Below are positions 44,568 through 52,744 of a stretch of DNA of 64,000 bases, one piece after another (within the stretch, counting starts at the first letter, position 1; every line of letters begins with the position of its first letter). Source of the stretch: CBDBCU01 sp965203435 (GTDB lineage Bacteria > Chloroflexota > Dehalococcoidia > Lucifugimonadales > UBA3495); contig CBDBCU010000002.1 of assembly GCA_965203435.1 (NCBI GenBank), positions 310,001 through 374,000 of the forward strand, given 5' to 3'. The notes beneath the pieces were generated by a model. It saw only the letters and a program-made list of their open reading frames with translations. It did not search any database and had not been told where the DNA came from. Made by a program: the position numbers and the translations under genes.

Positions 44568-44879
44568 TCACCGCCTCCTGGCGCGCAGGTTAATCCACCG
44601 CTCCGGGTCGGGGCGATAGACCGTAATCAGAATTGCCAGCCGGTCAGCTTGGTTGTAAGCCCAAACGCTGTGAATGGGATCGCCGGCGGGAGACCGGCCG
44701 TAGATCAGGCAAGACGGATGCGGCTTATCGTCAGGATAATCCTCAAGGATTTCACCCTGCAAGGTCGAAAACTCCACGTCGGCCAAGTCAAGATGGTCGT
44801 TCTCGGCTTCCTGACCGGCGTGGATGGTAATATGTTTCCGCCCGGCCGCTATAGCCTCGATAATATCATACAACTCCAC
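44568..44879 (-). CDS. DUF4258 family toxin
   Basis: 103 residues. It has the DUF4258 layout: KHITIHAGQEAENDHLDLADVEF, GEILEDYPDDKPHPSCLIYGRS, GDPIHSVW and LITVYRPDPERWINL. The family adopts a RelE/ParE-like fold and usually pairs with a YgiT-type zinc-finger protein, as here. I read the start as GTG 44879 after GGGGAGC, since DUF4258 homology begins there and longer starts run into the upstream gene's 3' end. It probably inhibits translation by mRNA cleavage (family inference). Confidence 0.8.
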   Translation of the reverse strand: MELYDIIEAIAAGRKHITIHAGQEAENDHLDLADVEFSTLQGEILEDYPDDKPHPSCLIYGRSPAGDPIHSVWAYNQADRLAILITVYRPDPERWINLRARRR

Positions 44880-44892
44880 GCCGCCGCTCCCC

Positions 44893-46947
44893 CTACTCCC
44901 CCAAACTTTCTGCCAGCAGTTCCAGCACATCTTTGGCCTGCTTTTGGCCGGCTTGGCCTTTGGACTGGATGCCCTCGGTCAGCATCTGGAGGCAGAAGGG
45001 GCAGGAGACGCCGACCATGTCGGCCTGGGTTTCCAGGAAATGGTCGGTGCGGACATGGTTAATCCGCTCCCCCTGGCTTTCCTCCAGCCACATATGCCCG
45101 CCGCCGGCTCCGCAGCAGAACCCCCGCTCCCGACAGCGCGGCGTCATCTCCACCAACTTCAGCCCCGGAATGGAACGGGCAATGTTCCGCGGCTGATCGT
45201 AAATCCCGTTGTGCCGGCCCAGGAAACAGGAATCGTGATAGGCCAGGTTCACATTGACCAGTTTGATGGGCTTGATGCGCCCCTCTTGCAGCAGCTGGTC
45301 AATGAACTGGCTGTAGTGCAGCACTTCGTAGTCGCCGCCGAACTGGGGATATTCGTTCCGCATCGTGTTGAAACAGTGGGGGCAGATGGTAACGATTTTC
45401 TTGACGCCGTAGCCGTTCAGGGTTTCAATGTTCTGGGCGGCCAGCAGCTGAAAGAGGTATTCGTTGCCCATCCGCCGGGCCGGGTCGCCGGTGCAGGTTT
45501 CCTCATTGCCCAGGATGGCAAAATCCACCCCGGCGGCTTTCAGGGCTTTGACCATGGAGCGGGCCGACCCTTGGCTGCGCTGCTCCAGGGCGGCGGTGCA
45601 GCCTACCCAGAACAGGATTTCCGCGTCCGGCTTTTCGGCCAGGGTCGGCACATCGAGCCCGGCGGCCCAATCGGTGCGGGAAAATTGGGTGCCGCGCCAG
45701 GGATGGCCGCGCTGTTCCATACTGAGCAGGGCATTCATCCCGGTTTCCGGGATCCGGGATTCCTCCAATACCAGGTTGCGGCGCAAATCCATAATGGTGG
45801 GAATATGCTCCACCACCACCGGACACTCCTCCATACAGGCCCCGCAGGAAACGCAGTCCCAAATCGCCTGCTCCGGGATGGCTTGGTCAATAATCGGCTG
45901 CGGCTCAATATGCTCCGGATTGCGCGGCCCCTGATGGCCGATGGTCAGCAGATGTTCCTTGAGGTTTTCCACAATGTGCATAGGCGACAGGATTTTGCCG
46001 GTGGCATTGGCCGGGCAGGCGTCGGTGCAGCGGCCGCAGACGGCGCAGGCATAGCCGTCCAGCAGCTGTTTCCAGGTGAAATCCTGCACCCGGCCGGCCC
46101 CGAATCGTTCCGCGTTTTCCAAGTCAATGGCCGCCATTGTCCCCCGGGGTTCCAGGGAACGGAAGTAGGCGTTCAGCGGCGCGCCAATCATGTGGATGTG
46201 CTTGGAAGTGGGAACATAAATGCCAAAGCCCAGGATGATGCCTAGGTGCAGCCACCAAAAGATGGCGTGGCAAATCGCCGCGGCTGTGGTGGACACGCCC
46301 ATAGCGGTCAAAGCCCGGCCGATAGCGCCGCCTACCGGCACGGATGCCTCCGGGCCGTGACCGCCGGCCGCCACATAAAAGGCATGAACCAGCAGGGTGG
46401 CAATCATCAGAGCGGCGGTCAAGCCAATGACGATAACCGCGTCAAGACTGCGGGTCAGGGCAAAACTGAGCCGATAGGGCCGGGCCGCCCAGCGCCGGGC
46501 CAACATCCACGCCAATACCGCCAGAATCAGCGTCGCGTACAAATCCAGATAGACGCTGTAAATCCGGACGCCGGTTTGAGTAAGGATAGTTTCCGGCAAG
46601 GGCGGCCAGAGAGCCGCGCCAAAGATGAAAATAAGGTAGCTGAGGGCAAAGGAGAGAAACCCCCAAAAGACCAGGGCGTGGCCCAAGCCGGCCAAGTCCA
46701 AAGCCCGGCTGCGGGCATCCTGGCTGCCCACCCGCTGCAAAACCTTGCGCTGCCCCAGGACGATGCTGACCGCCCCCCGCAGCCGTTCCCAGGGCCGGTC
46801 AAAGCGGGCCACGCTGCGCCCCTGGCGGATTAGATGAATAACCCGCCGATAGGCCAGCCAGCCGGCCAAAGCCTGGGTCAGCAGCAAAGCCAGATAAACG
46901 CCGACCCACACCGGAATAACGCCGAAAATATCCCCCGGTAGCGCCAT
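44893..46947 (-). CDS. Membrane heterodisulfide reductase-like Fe-S oxidoreductase
   Basis: 684 residues in one chain. An N-terminal cytochrome-b-like part of five or six helices (NarI/HdrE type) has His-containing helices such as LAGLGHALVFWGFLSF and AICHAIFWWLHLGI. Two 4Fe-4S clusters follow, CAVCGRCTDACPA and CVSCGACMEECP. Two CCG-type domains end it, with FWVGCTA/EETCTGDPARRMG/CPHCFNTM and HDSCFLGRHNGIYD/CCGAGGGHMW/CPFCLQM. It would pass electrons between the quinone pool and a soluble partner such as ETF or a dithiol. ATG 46947 follows GGGGGAG. No etf genes are adjacent. It is divergent from mrr. Confidence 0.88.
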   Translation of the reverse strand: MALPGDIFGVIPVWVGVYLALLLTQALAGWLAYRRVIHLIRQGRSVARFDRPWERLRGAVSIVLGQRKVLQRVGSQDARSRALDLAGLGHALVFWGFLSFALSYLIFIFGAALWPPLPETILTQTGVRIYSVYLDLYATLILAVLAWMLARRWAARPYRLSFALTRSLDAVIVIGLTAALMIATLLVHAFYVAAGGHGPEASVPVGGAIGRALTAMGVSTTAAAICHAIFWWLHLGIILGFGIYVPTSKHIHMIGAPLNAYFRSLEPRGTMAAIDLENAERFGAGRVQDFTWKQLLDGYACAVCGRCTDACPANATGKILSPMHIVENLKEHLLTIGHQGPRNPEHIEPQPIIDQAIPEQAIWDCVSCGACMEECPVVVEHIPTIMDLRRNLVLEESRIPETGMNALLSMEQRGHPWRGTQFSRTDWAAGLDVPTLAEKPDAEILFWVGCTAALEQRSQGSARSMVKALKAAGVDFAILGNEETCTGDPARRMGNEYLFQLLAAQNIETLNGYGVKKIVTICPHCFNTMRNEYPQFGGDYEVLHYSQFIDQLLQEGRIKPIKLVNVNLAYHDSCFLGRHNGIYDQPRNIARSIPGLKLVEMTPRCRERGFCCGAGGGHMWLEESQGERINHVRTDHFLETQADMVGVSCPFCLQMLTEGIQSKGQAGQKQAKDVLELLAESLGE

Positions 46948-46987
46948 AGGTTGGAAACTCCCCCCGTGCGGTGGATTGCCGCAATGT

Positions 46988-47015
46988 TTGACAATGGCGG
47001 GGGATAGTTTATCAT
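46988..47015 (+). promoter_or_regulatory. Promoter of the Mrr gene
   Basis: TTGACA (46988-46993), a 16-bp spacer and TATCAT (47010-47015), about 59 bp before the start codon. Confidence 0.65.
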
Positions 47016-47073
47016 ATATCCGGCTATCCGGCGGAAACAGCCGCCGCAAATTATCAAAGGGGGTTGCAAGGCT

Positions 47074-47967
47074 ATGGCGGTACCGGCAAAAAGGGATATA
47101 TACCGGCCGGTTCTGGAAATCGCCGCCGCATCCGGGGAGATTCTGAACCGCAAGCAGGTTGTTGGACAAGTAATCGACCGGCTTGCCCTGACCGAGGACG
47201 ATTTGAGGGAATTGGTACCCTCCGGCCTACAAACCCGGGTGGACAACCGGATGAACTGGGCGATAACCGACCTGAAACTGGCCGGGTTGCTGCTTTATCC
47301 CGAACCCCGGCGCTTACAAATTACTCCCCAAGGGCGGGAGTTTCTAACCAGTCATACCGGCGGCATTACCGAGGCGGAAGTAGCCAAACTGCGGACAAAT
47401 CTTGCCGAGGATTCCCCGGCGGCGGTTGCCGGCTTGCCGGAAGTCAGCGATATTACTCCCGACGAGCAGATTGCCCAAAGCCATCGGCAGCATCAGGAAA
47501 TGCTGGCGGATGAGATTCTGTCCCATCTCAAAGGCATCTCTCCCGCCGGCTTTGAGCGGCTGGTAGTAGCCCTGCTGAGCAAGATGGGCTACGGCGACGG
47601 GCGGGTAACCGGCAAAAGCGGCGATCAAGGCATCGACGGCATCCTGGACGAGGATACGCTGGGCTTGGAAAAGGTCTATGTCCAAGCCAAGCGGTACGAC
47701 AATGCCCAAGTTGGCGAGCCGGAGATCCGCAATTTTTCCGGCAGTCTCGACCGGCAAGGGGCCGTTAAGGGCGTGTTCATCACCACCTCCAACTTTTCGC
47801 CCACGGCGCGGGAGGCGGCGCGGGACATCTCGATGGGCAGCAAATCCATCCGCCTGATTGACGGGCGGGAATTGGCCGAGCTGATGATTCGGCACGGCGT
47901 CGGGGTGGTTACGGAAATCACCTACGAAGTCAAAAAGCTGGACGCCAACTATTTTGCGGAGGTGTGA
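47074..47967 (+). CDS. mrr: Mrr-type restriction endonuclease
   Basis: 297 residues. The N-terminal winged-helix Mrr_N-like domain has LNRKQVVGQVIDRL and WAITDLKLAGLLLYPEPRRLQITPQGREFL. The C-terminal PD-(D/E)XK nuclease domain has GFERLVVALLSKMGYGDGRVTGKSGDQGIDGIL...VYVQAKRY, with Asp and the Gln-Ala-Lys catalytic core, then GAVKGVFITTSNFSPTAREAA. In E. coli Mrr cuts DNA with methylated adenine or cytosine. There is no methyltransferase or specificity gene beside it. The nearest methyltransferase in the window is the transposon-borne D12 enzyme 40 kb away. ATG 47074. Confidence 0.9.
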   Translation: MAVPAKRDIYRPVLEIAAASGEILNRKQVVGQVIDRLALTEDDLRELVPSGLQTRVDNRMNWAITDLKLAGLLLYPEPRRLQITPQGREFLTSHTGGITEAEVAKLRTNLAEDSPAAVAGLPEVSDITPDEQIAQSHRQHQEMLADEILSHLKGISPAGFERLVVALLSKMGYGDGRVTGKSGDQGIDGILDEDTLGLEKVYVQAKRYDNAQVGEPEIRNFSGSLDRQGAVKGVFITTSNFSPTAREAARDISMGSKSIRLIDGRELAELMIRHGVGVVTEITYEVKKLDANYFAEV

Positions 47968-47990
47968 GGGGGCGGCGGTAGTTCCGGGGG

Positions 47991-48027
47991 CAAAGGTTGG
48001 GGCGGGCTTTATGGCCCGCCCTTTTGC
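47991..48027. terminator. Bidirectional terminator
   Basis: GGCGGGC / GCCCGCC stem with flanking AAAGG / CCTTTT, between the convergent Mrr and coiled-coil membrane genes. Confidence 0.65.
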
Positions 48028-48056
48028 TTTGCCTCTTGCCGGGGGGCCAAGGGCGG

Positions 48057-48638
48057 CTAATGCCCGTTGGGGAAAGGCGGCCGGGATGGCGGCGGTTCGG
48101 TAAAAGGCCGGCCATCGCGCAGGGCGGCTTGCTGCCGCTCGTACCAGCCTTGCCACTGGTGCAGCAGCCAGCGGTTTTCGTACTCCGCCCGTTCCGCATC
48201 CTGCCGGATCCGCGCGAGTTCCTCCTTGGCCTGTTCCGCCTCTTGCTTGGCCTGTTCCGCTATCGCCAGGGCTTGCTCGGCGGCCTGCTGGGCCTGTTCC
48301 ATGCCCTCTGCGCCTTTGGCAAAACCCCGGTGGTAGCGGTCAACGATGATATATTCCGCAATCACGTAAATCACCTCCACGCTGATTATGGAAAAGGCGG
48401 CCAGCCAGATTACCCGCCCGCTGGCTATGCCCATAGCTGCCATCAGGATGGTTGCCCAGTCCGTTCCGGGCGCGGCCCGATTCAATTCCAGCCACCAGGC
48501 GGCCCCGCTGACCAGCACAAACAGCAGGCTGAACAGCCAGAAGTAAGCCTTCAGCAGCCGGCGGCGGACGCCCCAAACGGTTACCCGTTCATCCTGGCGG
48601 CCGTTGTTTTCGGTTTGGCGGTCCTTGTCTTGTTTCAC
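48057..48638 (-). CDS. Membrane protein with cytoplasmic coiled coil
   Basis: 193 residues. There are two or three helices (AYFWLFSLLFVLVSGAAWWL, ILMAAMGIASGRVIWLAAF, IISVEVIYVIAEYIIV), then a long Ala/Gln/Glu-rich coiled coil (EQAQQAAEQALAIAEQAKQEAEQAKEE broken into heptads), a segment WYERQQAALRDGRP and a Pro tail. No family is recognised. The same layout (VEVIY helix, coiled coil, Trp-containing segment, Pro tail) recurs in the 152-residue protein at 56.9 kb. Confidence 0.65.
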   Translation of the reverse strand: MKQDKDRQTENNGRQDERVTVWGVRRRLLKAYFWLFSLLFVLVSGAAWWLELNRAAPGTDWATILMAAMGIASGRVIWLAAFSIISVEVIYVIAEYIIVDRYHRGFAKGAEGMEQAQQAAEQALAIAEQAKQEAEQAKEELARIRQDAERAEYENRWLLHQWQGWYERQQAALRDGRPFTEPPPSRPPFPNGH

Positions 48639-48753
48639 TTTAGCAGACCCTCCTTAGTCTTGGCAATACTTATACACCCGGGGCGGCGGTTTGCGCTACC
48701 GGCAAATGTCAGTAATTGCAGTCAATTTTCCGAAAGGGAAAATCCTTTCCGGC

Positions 48754-48781
48754 TTGACAATCGGTTCACCTATAGGATAAC
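48754..48781 (+). promoter_or_regulatory. Promoter of the XRE gene
   Basis: TTGACA (48754-48759), a 16-bp spacer and GATAAC (48776-48781), about 49 bp before ATG 48830. Confidence 0.5.
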
Positions 48782-48829
48782 TTGCCTTATCTTATCTGGA
48801 TATTACGGTCAGCCGGAGGGCTATACACA

Positions 48830-49150
48830 ATGTTGGCCGAATACTATGCCGAGTACGAAAAAGACCCGGACTTTGTAGCCGAGGGGCTGGCCCTGGCTAT
48901 TATTGACAATGCCCTGTATGTGATGGAATGTCAGGGCGTCAGCCGGGCGGATTTGGCGGCGGCGATGGGGATTTCCAAGGCTCAGGTTTCCCGCATTTTC
49001 AACGCGCCGCCCACTTTGACCCTGCGCTCCATTGCCCGCATTGCCCTGGCCCTGGGGGTGTCGCCGCAGGAGCTGCTGGATGTGGACGCCCTGGCCCGCC
49101 GGGCGGCGGCCCGCATCGCCGCCGAGGAAGCGGAAGCGGCGGCGGATTAG
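48830..49150 (+). CDS. XRE-family HTH protein
   Basis: 106 residues. The helix-turn-helix is SRADLAAAMGISKAQVSRIFNAPPTLTLRSIARIALALGVSPQELL, at residues 40-85. The N-terminal MLAEYYAEYEKDPDFVAEGLALAI is typical of HigA-type antitoxins of the short class. ATG 48830 follows CGGAGGG. No toxin gene is adjacent on either side, so it may be an orphan antitoxin or a stand-alone regulator. The acidic, Ala-rich tail (AAEEAEAAAD) is probably disordered. Confidence 0.8.
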   Translation: MLAEYYAEYEKDPDFVAEGLALAIIDNALYVMECQGVSRADLAAAMGISKAQVSRIFNAPPTLTLRSIARIALALGVSPQELLDVDALARRAAARIAAEEAEAAAD

Positions 49151-49198
49151 GCCGGTACCGTCATTCCCGGCCCCTTTACCGTCATTCCCGCCGCTCTC

Positions 49199-49303
49199 TT
49201 ACCGTCATTCCCGCGCAAGCGGGAATCCAGTGGTTGCCTGCCAAGGTTGCGGCGGCATAGAGCAGCCCCGTTCTGGATTCCCGCTTGCGCGGGAATGACG
49301 GTT
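49199..49303. repeat. dRS3-like element
   Basis: TTACCGTCATTCCCGCGCAA and complement arms around the core AGTGGTTGCCTGCCAAGGTT. Confidence 0.85.
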
Positions 49304-49323
49304 TCTATAGACTATCCCCCCCT

Positions 49324-49352
49324 TTGCATCCGCCGCCGCATTGGGTTACAAT
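49324..49352 (+). promoter_or_regulatory. Promoter giving a leaderless mRNA for the metallopeptidase gene
   Basis: TTGCAT (49324-49329), a 17-bp spacer and TACAAT (49347-49352). The expected start of transcription falls at about 49359-49360, two or three bases before ATG 49362. Confidence 0.6.
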
Positions 49353-49361
49353 GCGCCGGCT

Positions 49362-50144
49362 ATGCCCCCGACCAACAATAATGCCGCCCATCCCCCGGCC
49401 TTGAAACGGGTAACGGTGGGGGATGCCGTTATCGAGTATCGGGTGCAGTTCAGCCGGCGGCGCAAGAAAACCATCCAGATTGCCGTTAGGGATGGGGCGG
49501 TAGTGGTGTCGGCACCAGCCCGGACGCCGCAACGGGAACTGCAAGAGGTCGTTATCCGCCGGGCCGACTGGATTTTGCGGCATCTGGCAGCGGCCAAACC
49601 GGCGGCGCCGGAACCGCCGGCCCTGGCTACTGGCGACATTCTGCCCTACCGGGGGCAAAATTTGGAACTGACAATTGAGCTGCGGCCGGGGGGCATCCGC
49701 AATGTCCCTCAGCTGGCGGTAATCTCCCGGGAAGGGGATAAACTACTGCTCAAAACCCTGGTCGGCCCCGCCGGGACGGCGGATCCGGAGTTTCTGCGGT
49801 CAATGTTAATTGACTGGTATCAATCCCAAGCCGAGGAATTGGTGCGGGCGGCGGTAAATCAGTGGTGGCCGGCTTTGGGCCGCGGCAATTTCCCCCGCAT
49901 CCTGATCCGCAATCAGCGGCGGCGTTGGGGCAGCTGCGCCGGGGATGGCACTTTGCGGTTCAACTGGCGGCTGGCGATGTTGGATCCGGAATTGACCGAA
50001 TATGTCGCCGTCCACGAACTGGCCCATTTGACCCACATGAACCACTCTCCCCAGTTCTGGCAGCTGGTAACGCAGCACCTGCCCGATACCCCGGAACGGC
50101 GGAAACGCCTGCGGGCGGTGGAGAAAGAACTGCCGCCGCTGTAG
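49362..50144 (+). CDS. YgjP-like (DUF45) M48-type metallopeptidase
   Basis: 260 residues. The N-terminal part matches the YgjP family (VEYRVQF-type strand, SRRRKKTIQIAVRDGAVVVSAP). The catalytic region is RRRWGSCAGDGTLRFNWRLAMLDPELTEYVAVHELAHLTHMNHSPQFW, with HELAH zinc ligands and a downstream His. These are cytoplasmic zinc-dependent hydrolases of uncertain substrate. ATG 49362 has no ribosome-binding site, but the promoter position makes leaderless initiation likely. The insertion before the catalytic region is longer than in E. coli YgjP. Confidence 0.85.
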   Translation: MPPTNNNAAHPPALKRVTVGDAVIEYRVQFSRRRKKTIQIAVRDGAVVVSAPARTPQRELQEVVIRRADWILRHLAAAKPAAPEPPALATGDILPYRGQNLELTIELRPGGIRNVPQLAVISREGDKLLLKTLVGPAGTADPEFLRSMLIDWYQSQAEELVRAAVNQWWPALGRGNFPRILIRNQRRRWGSCAGDGTLRFNWRLAMLDPELTEYVAVHELAHLTHMNHSPQFWQLVTQHLPDTPERRKRLRAVEKELPPL

Positions 50145-50189
50145 AACTGCGCCTTGGTTCCCGCCCCATCCTGAATCACTTGGTTTCCG

Positions 50190-50280
50190 CTCGTCCTTCA
50201 ACAAGTTCAGGATGAGCGGAAACCAAGGCCATCCCTACAATTGCGGCAACCGTCCTTCAACGAGTTCAGGATGAGCGGAA
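50190..50280. repeat. Two copies of the 28-bp repeat
   Basis: GTCCTTCAACAAGTTCAGGA at 50191 and CGTCCTTCAACGAGTTCAGG at 50251, both followed by TGAGCGGA, between the convergent metallopeptidase and lipoprotein genes. Confidence 0.85.
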
Positions 50281-50290
50281 TCGAGTAACC

Positions 50291-50833
50291 CTACTCCACC
50301 GCAATCAATTCCAGGTCAGCCCGGGCGGGATGGCCGTAGGTCAGCACTAGATAGGCGGTATCGTTAATGAAAAGCAGCTTGCCCTCGGCAGTTTCCACCC
50401 GGGCCGATATGGAATAGGTGTTCCGCGGGTCAATATCAGCGCGACGATAATCCAGCCGGAACGCGGTCGGCGGCGGGCCGGGATGGGGAATAACCTGGCG
50501 GGCTATCAAGTCAGAGGGGGCATCGGCCCGGGAAACATCCCGCAATTCCACCGTCAAAGCAGCGCCGGCGGGTAGGGCGGCGGTGTTTCCGTAAGTTACG
50601 GAGCCGGTTATGGCCGCATCGGTTGGCGGTTTAGTCGCGGTAGGCGGGGCCGGCGCCGGGGTAGCAGTCGCGGTAGCCGGTGGGGTCGGCGGCGGGGTCG
50701 CGGTGACCGTAGCGGTAGCCGGGGGGCTGACCGACGGCGGTGGGGTCGGCGGCGGAGCCGGCCGTTCCTGGCAGGATACGGCGGCCAGCAGCAGCAACCC
50801 GATGCCAATGGCAAGCAACATATTGGGTTTCAT
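50291..50833 (-). CDS. YbaY/YscW-type lipoprotein
   Basis: 180 residues. The signal peptide ends in lipobox LAAVSC (Cys about 21). A Pro/Thr/Ala linker of about 50 residues follows. The C-terminal domain is ITGSVTYGNTAALPAGAALTVELRDVSRADAPSDLIARQVI...RLDYRRADIDPRNTYSISARV...LLFINDTAY, the YbaY/YscW (type III secretion chaperone-like) fold. Such proteins are envelope lipoproteins of unknown role. It stands alone, ahead of a small membrane gene on the same strand. Confidence 0.82.
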   Translation of the reverse strand: MKPNMLLAIGIGLLLLAAVSCQERPAPPPTPPPSVSPPATATVTATPPPTPPATATATPAPAPPTATKPPTDAAITGSVTYGNTAALPAGAALTVELRDVSRADAPSDLIARQVIPHPGPPPTAFRLDYRRADIDPRNTYSISARVETAEGKLLFINDTAYLVLTYGHPARADLELIAVE

Positions 50834-50904
50834 TGCCTTGACCTCAATGGACTAGCGGCTACCCTTGCCCGGCCGGTCTGGGCCGGAAAGCAGTGGCGTA
50901 TCGG

Positions 50905-51057
50905 TCAGCCGCCGCCCAGGATTTGCACCAAAGTCCGTTGCAGTTCGCCAAAGGCGGCGCTGCGGTCGGCCAGAAACAGCAGAGATGCCAGGGACAGGAT
51001 AATCGCCGCCGTCAACAGGCAACCCGCTATCCCCAGCAGCAACCGGCGCCCTTGCAT
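50905..51057 (-). CDS. Short single-helix membrane peptide
   Basis: 50 residues with one hydrophobic helix (LLLGIAGCLLTAAIILSLASLLFLA) and a polar tail. ATG 51057 is preceded by a GGGGG stretch and by an (AAGGAT)n microsatellite at about 51068-51090. No family is recognised; it may be non-coding. Confidence 0.35.
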   Translation of the reverse strand: MQGRRLLLGIAGCLLTAAIILSLASLLFLADRSAAFGELQRTLVQILGGG

Positions 51058-51145
51058 AATCCGGCCCCCATCCTTATCCTTATCCTTATCATCCTGCGGC
51101 CATAGTAGCGCCGGATACAATGCCTTTACAAGGGATCAGAAAAAA

Positions 51146-51748
51146 ATGCCGCCAATGCTGCCTACCCGCCCCTGGCCGCAAACCCTGCTGCTGACCGCCC
51201 TGGCCCTGCTGATTGCCGCCGCCACCATTATGCTGGCCTGCGGCCCGGTAGCCCAACCCATCCCGGAGGAGGGGGATACCCGGCCGGCCGCGGAGTCCCC
51301 GGCCACGCCCACGCCGGCTCCTACCGTGTGTCTCCAAGGTACCGACCGGGACGGGACAAAGTTTGAGCATTGCATCACGCCAATGCCGCCCAAGACCCCT
51401 AAATATCCGAACATAAGCGGCAGCCTGCGAGGACAAGTGGAGGAGTTCGAGGAAACCCGGGATGCCGCAAGTGGGGCCTCCGGGCAAAGCGGGAGGGCGG
51501 TTGGCGATACCCTCGTGGCGGTAGAGATTTTCCTGTCCGCCAACACCGACGATGTTGCCGCTTGGCTGGAGAGCAAAGGGGTTTCGCCCTTTTATGTCCA
51601 AAAGAGGGATGCCTCGCCCTTTTATGCCGAAGCTGGATCCATCGGCGGAGCGATACCGATGTCCCTGCTGGGCGAGTTGTCTCAGCAGAAAGGGGTTGTC
51701 GAAGTTCGCGAGCCCTATATGCTGACACCGACAATCGTATCGGAGTAG
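51146..51748 (+). CDS. Lipoprotein with I9/PepSY-like domain, tandem paralogue A
   Basis: 200 residues. The signal peptide TLLLTALALLIAAATIMLAC ends in a lipobox (MLAC) and is almost identical, in DNA too, to that of the next gene. A Pro/Thr linker follows, then VAVEIFLSANTDDVAAWLESKG...GGAIPMSLLGELSQQKGVVEVREPY. That pattern (strand, helix, strand, VPLS-type helix, GV-V strand) resembles the inhibitor I9 propeptide fold. Residues SPFYVQKRDASPFYAE show a small internal repeat. It may inhibit or chaperone a surface protease (inference). Confidence 0.68.
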   Translation: MPPMLPTRPWPQTLLLTALALLIAAATIMLACGPVAQPIPEEGDTRPAAESPATPTPAPTVCLQGTDRDGTKFEHCITPMPPKTPKYPNISGSLRGQVEEFEETRDAASGASGQSGRAVGDTLVAVEIFLSANTDDVAAWLESKGVSPFYVQKRDASPFYAEAGSIGGAIPMSLLGELSQQKGVVEVREPYMLTPTIVSE

Positions 51749-51800
51749 TGAAATGAACCGGTTGAAAGAGGTTTCCGCATCCGCCGCCCGGAGGAAAACT

Positions 51801-52535
51801 ATGCCGCCAACGCCGCCCACCCGCCGCCCCTGGCCGCAAACCTTGCTGCTGACCGCCCTGGCCCTGCTGATTGCCGCCGCCACGATTATGCTGGCCTGCG
51901 GCCCGGTAGCCCAACCCATCCCGGAGGAGGGGGATACCTTTACGGCCGCGCCGCCGGTGGAGGGCGGCAGCGAGGAGCCGGAGGAGGAACCGACGGCTAC
52001 GCCGACAACCGAGCCTACCGACACGCCGGTGCCAAACTCCACCGTATGTGTTAGCCTTCCGCCAGAGTACCAAGCTACCCCCGAGTTGGCCGAGGGGCAA
52101 GTACGAGTGGATGGCATCGCATACGATTGCTTCGTCGTCACGCCCACGCCTACGCCCAAGTACCCGGAACTGGGACACCTCAATTGGATAGCGGTAGCCG
52201 GGGAGGAATTCGAAGCTCAACGCGCCGCCTCCGGGTCCTCCGGCGCTTCTGGGGCCTCCGGCCAAGCCGAGGTTGAGGTACCTACCGCGTATGTGGTGAT
52301 TACCACTTCCTCTAACACCGCGGACATCGTCGCATGGCTGCAAAGCAAGGGGCTTCCCTTGCCCCAAGACCGCGTCGCCAGCGATAAAACCTACATAGCG
52401 GATTACGCGGTAGATTGGGAGCTGGGGGATGACTTCATATATGCTCGGATACCGGGATCCTTGGTGGTTCCTCTATCCAAGCTGCCGGGCGTTGCCCGGA
52501 TCGACCTGGCCGGGCCGGGGCCTTCCATACCCTAA
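51801..52535 (+). CDS. Lipoprotein with I9/PepSY-like domain, tandem paralogue B
   Basis: 244 residues. The first 50 residues are near-identical to paralogue A (signal, lipobox LACGPVAQPIPEEGDT). The linker is longer, with EEPEEEPTATPTTEPTDTP. The C-terminal domain YVVITTSSNTADIVAWLQSKG...YARIPGSLVVPLSKLPGVARIDLAG matches A in pattern but not closely in sequence. I chose ATG 51801 after GAGGAAAAC; the frame from 51753 has no such site. A and B lie 52 bp apart and probably form one unit. Conversion between the 5' ends would explain their greater similarity there. Confidence 0.68.
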   Translation: MPPTPPTRRPWPQTLLLTALALLIAAATIMLACGPVAQPIPEEGDTFTAAPPVEGGSEEPEEEPTATPTTEPTDTPVPNSTVCVSLPPEYQATPELAEGQVRVDGIAYDCFVVTPTPTPKYPELGHLNWIAVAGEEFEAQRAASGSSGASGASGQAEVEVPTAYVVITTSSNTADIVAWLQSKGLPLPQDRVASDKTYIADYAVDWELGDDFIYARIPGSLVVPLSKLPGVARIDLAGPGPSIP

Positions 52536-52588
52536 ACCGCAGTGGTCGCCGCCTACCCTGATCGACCGGGCCGGGCCAGGGCCTTCCC
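52500..52588. repeat. Partial duplication of paralogue B 3' end
   Basis: GATCGACCTGGCCGGGCCGG at 52500 and GATCGACCGGGCCGGGCCAG at 52560, both followed by GGCCTTCC, repeat about 60 bp apart. The second copy is outside the gene. Confidence 0.6.
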
Positions 52589-52744
52589 CTAACTAATGCC
52601 GGCAACCTCTTTCGGGGGAATGGCGCAACCGCATAGCCACCCAGCCGCAATCTGTGTTATACTGGCTGGGCGGTTGGCGGCCGGTTCTCCCGAGGCGGCC
52701 TGCCGGCCGCACCGTTCCTTAATCTTGACCCTTGAGGGGTGATT

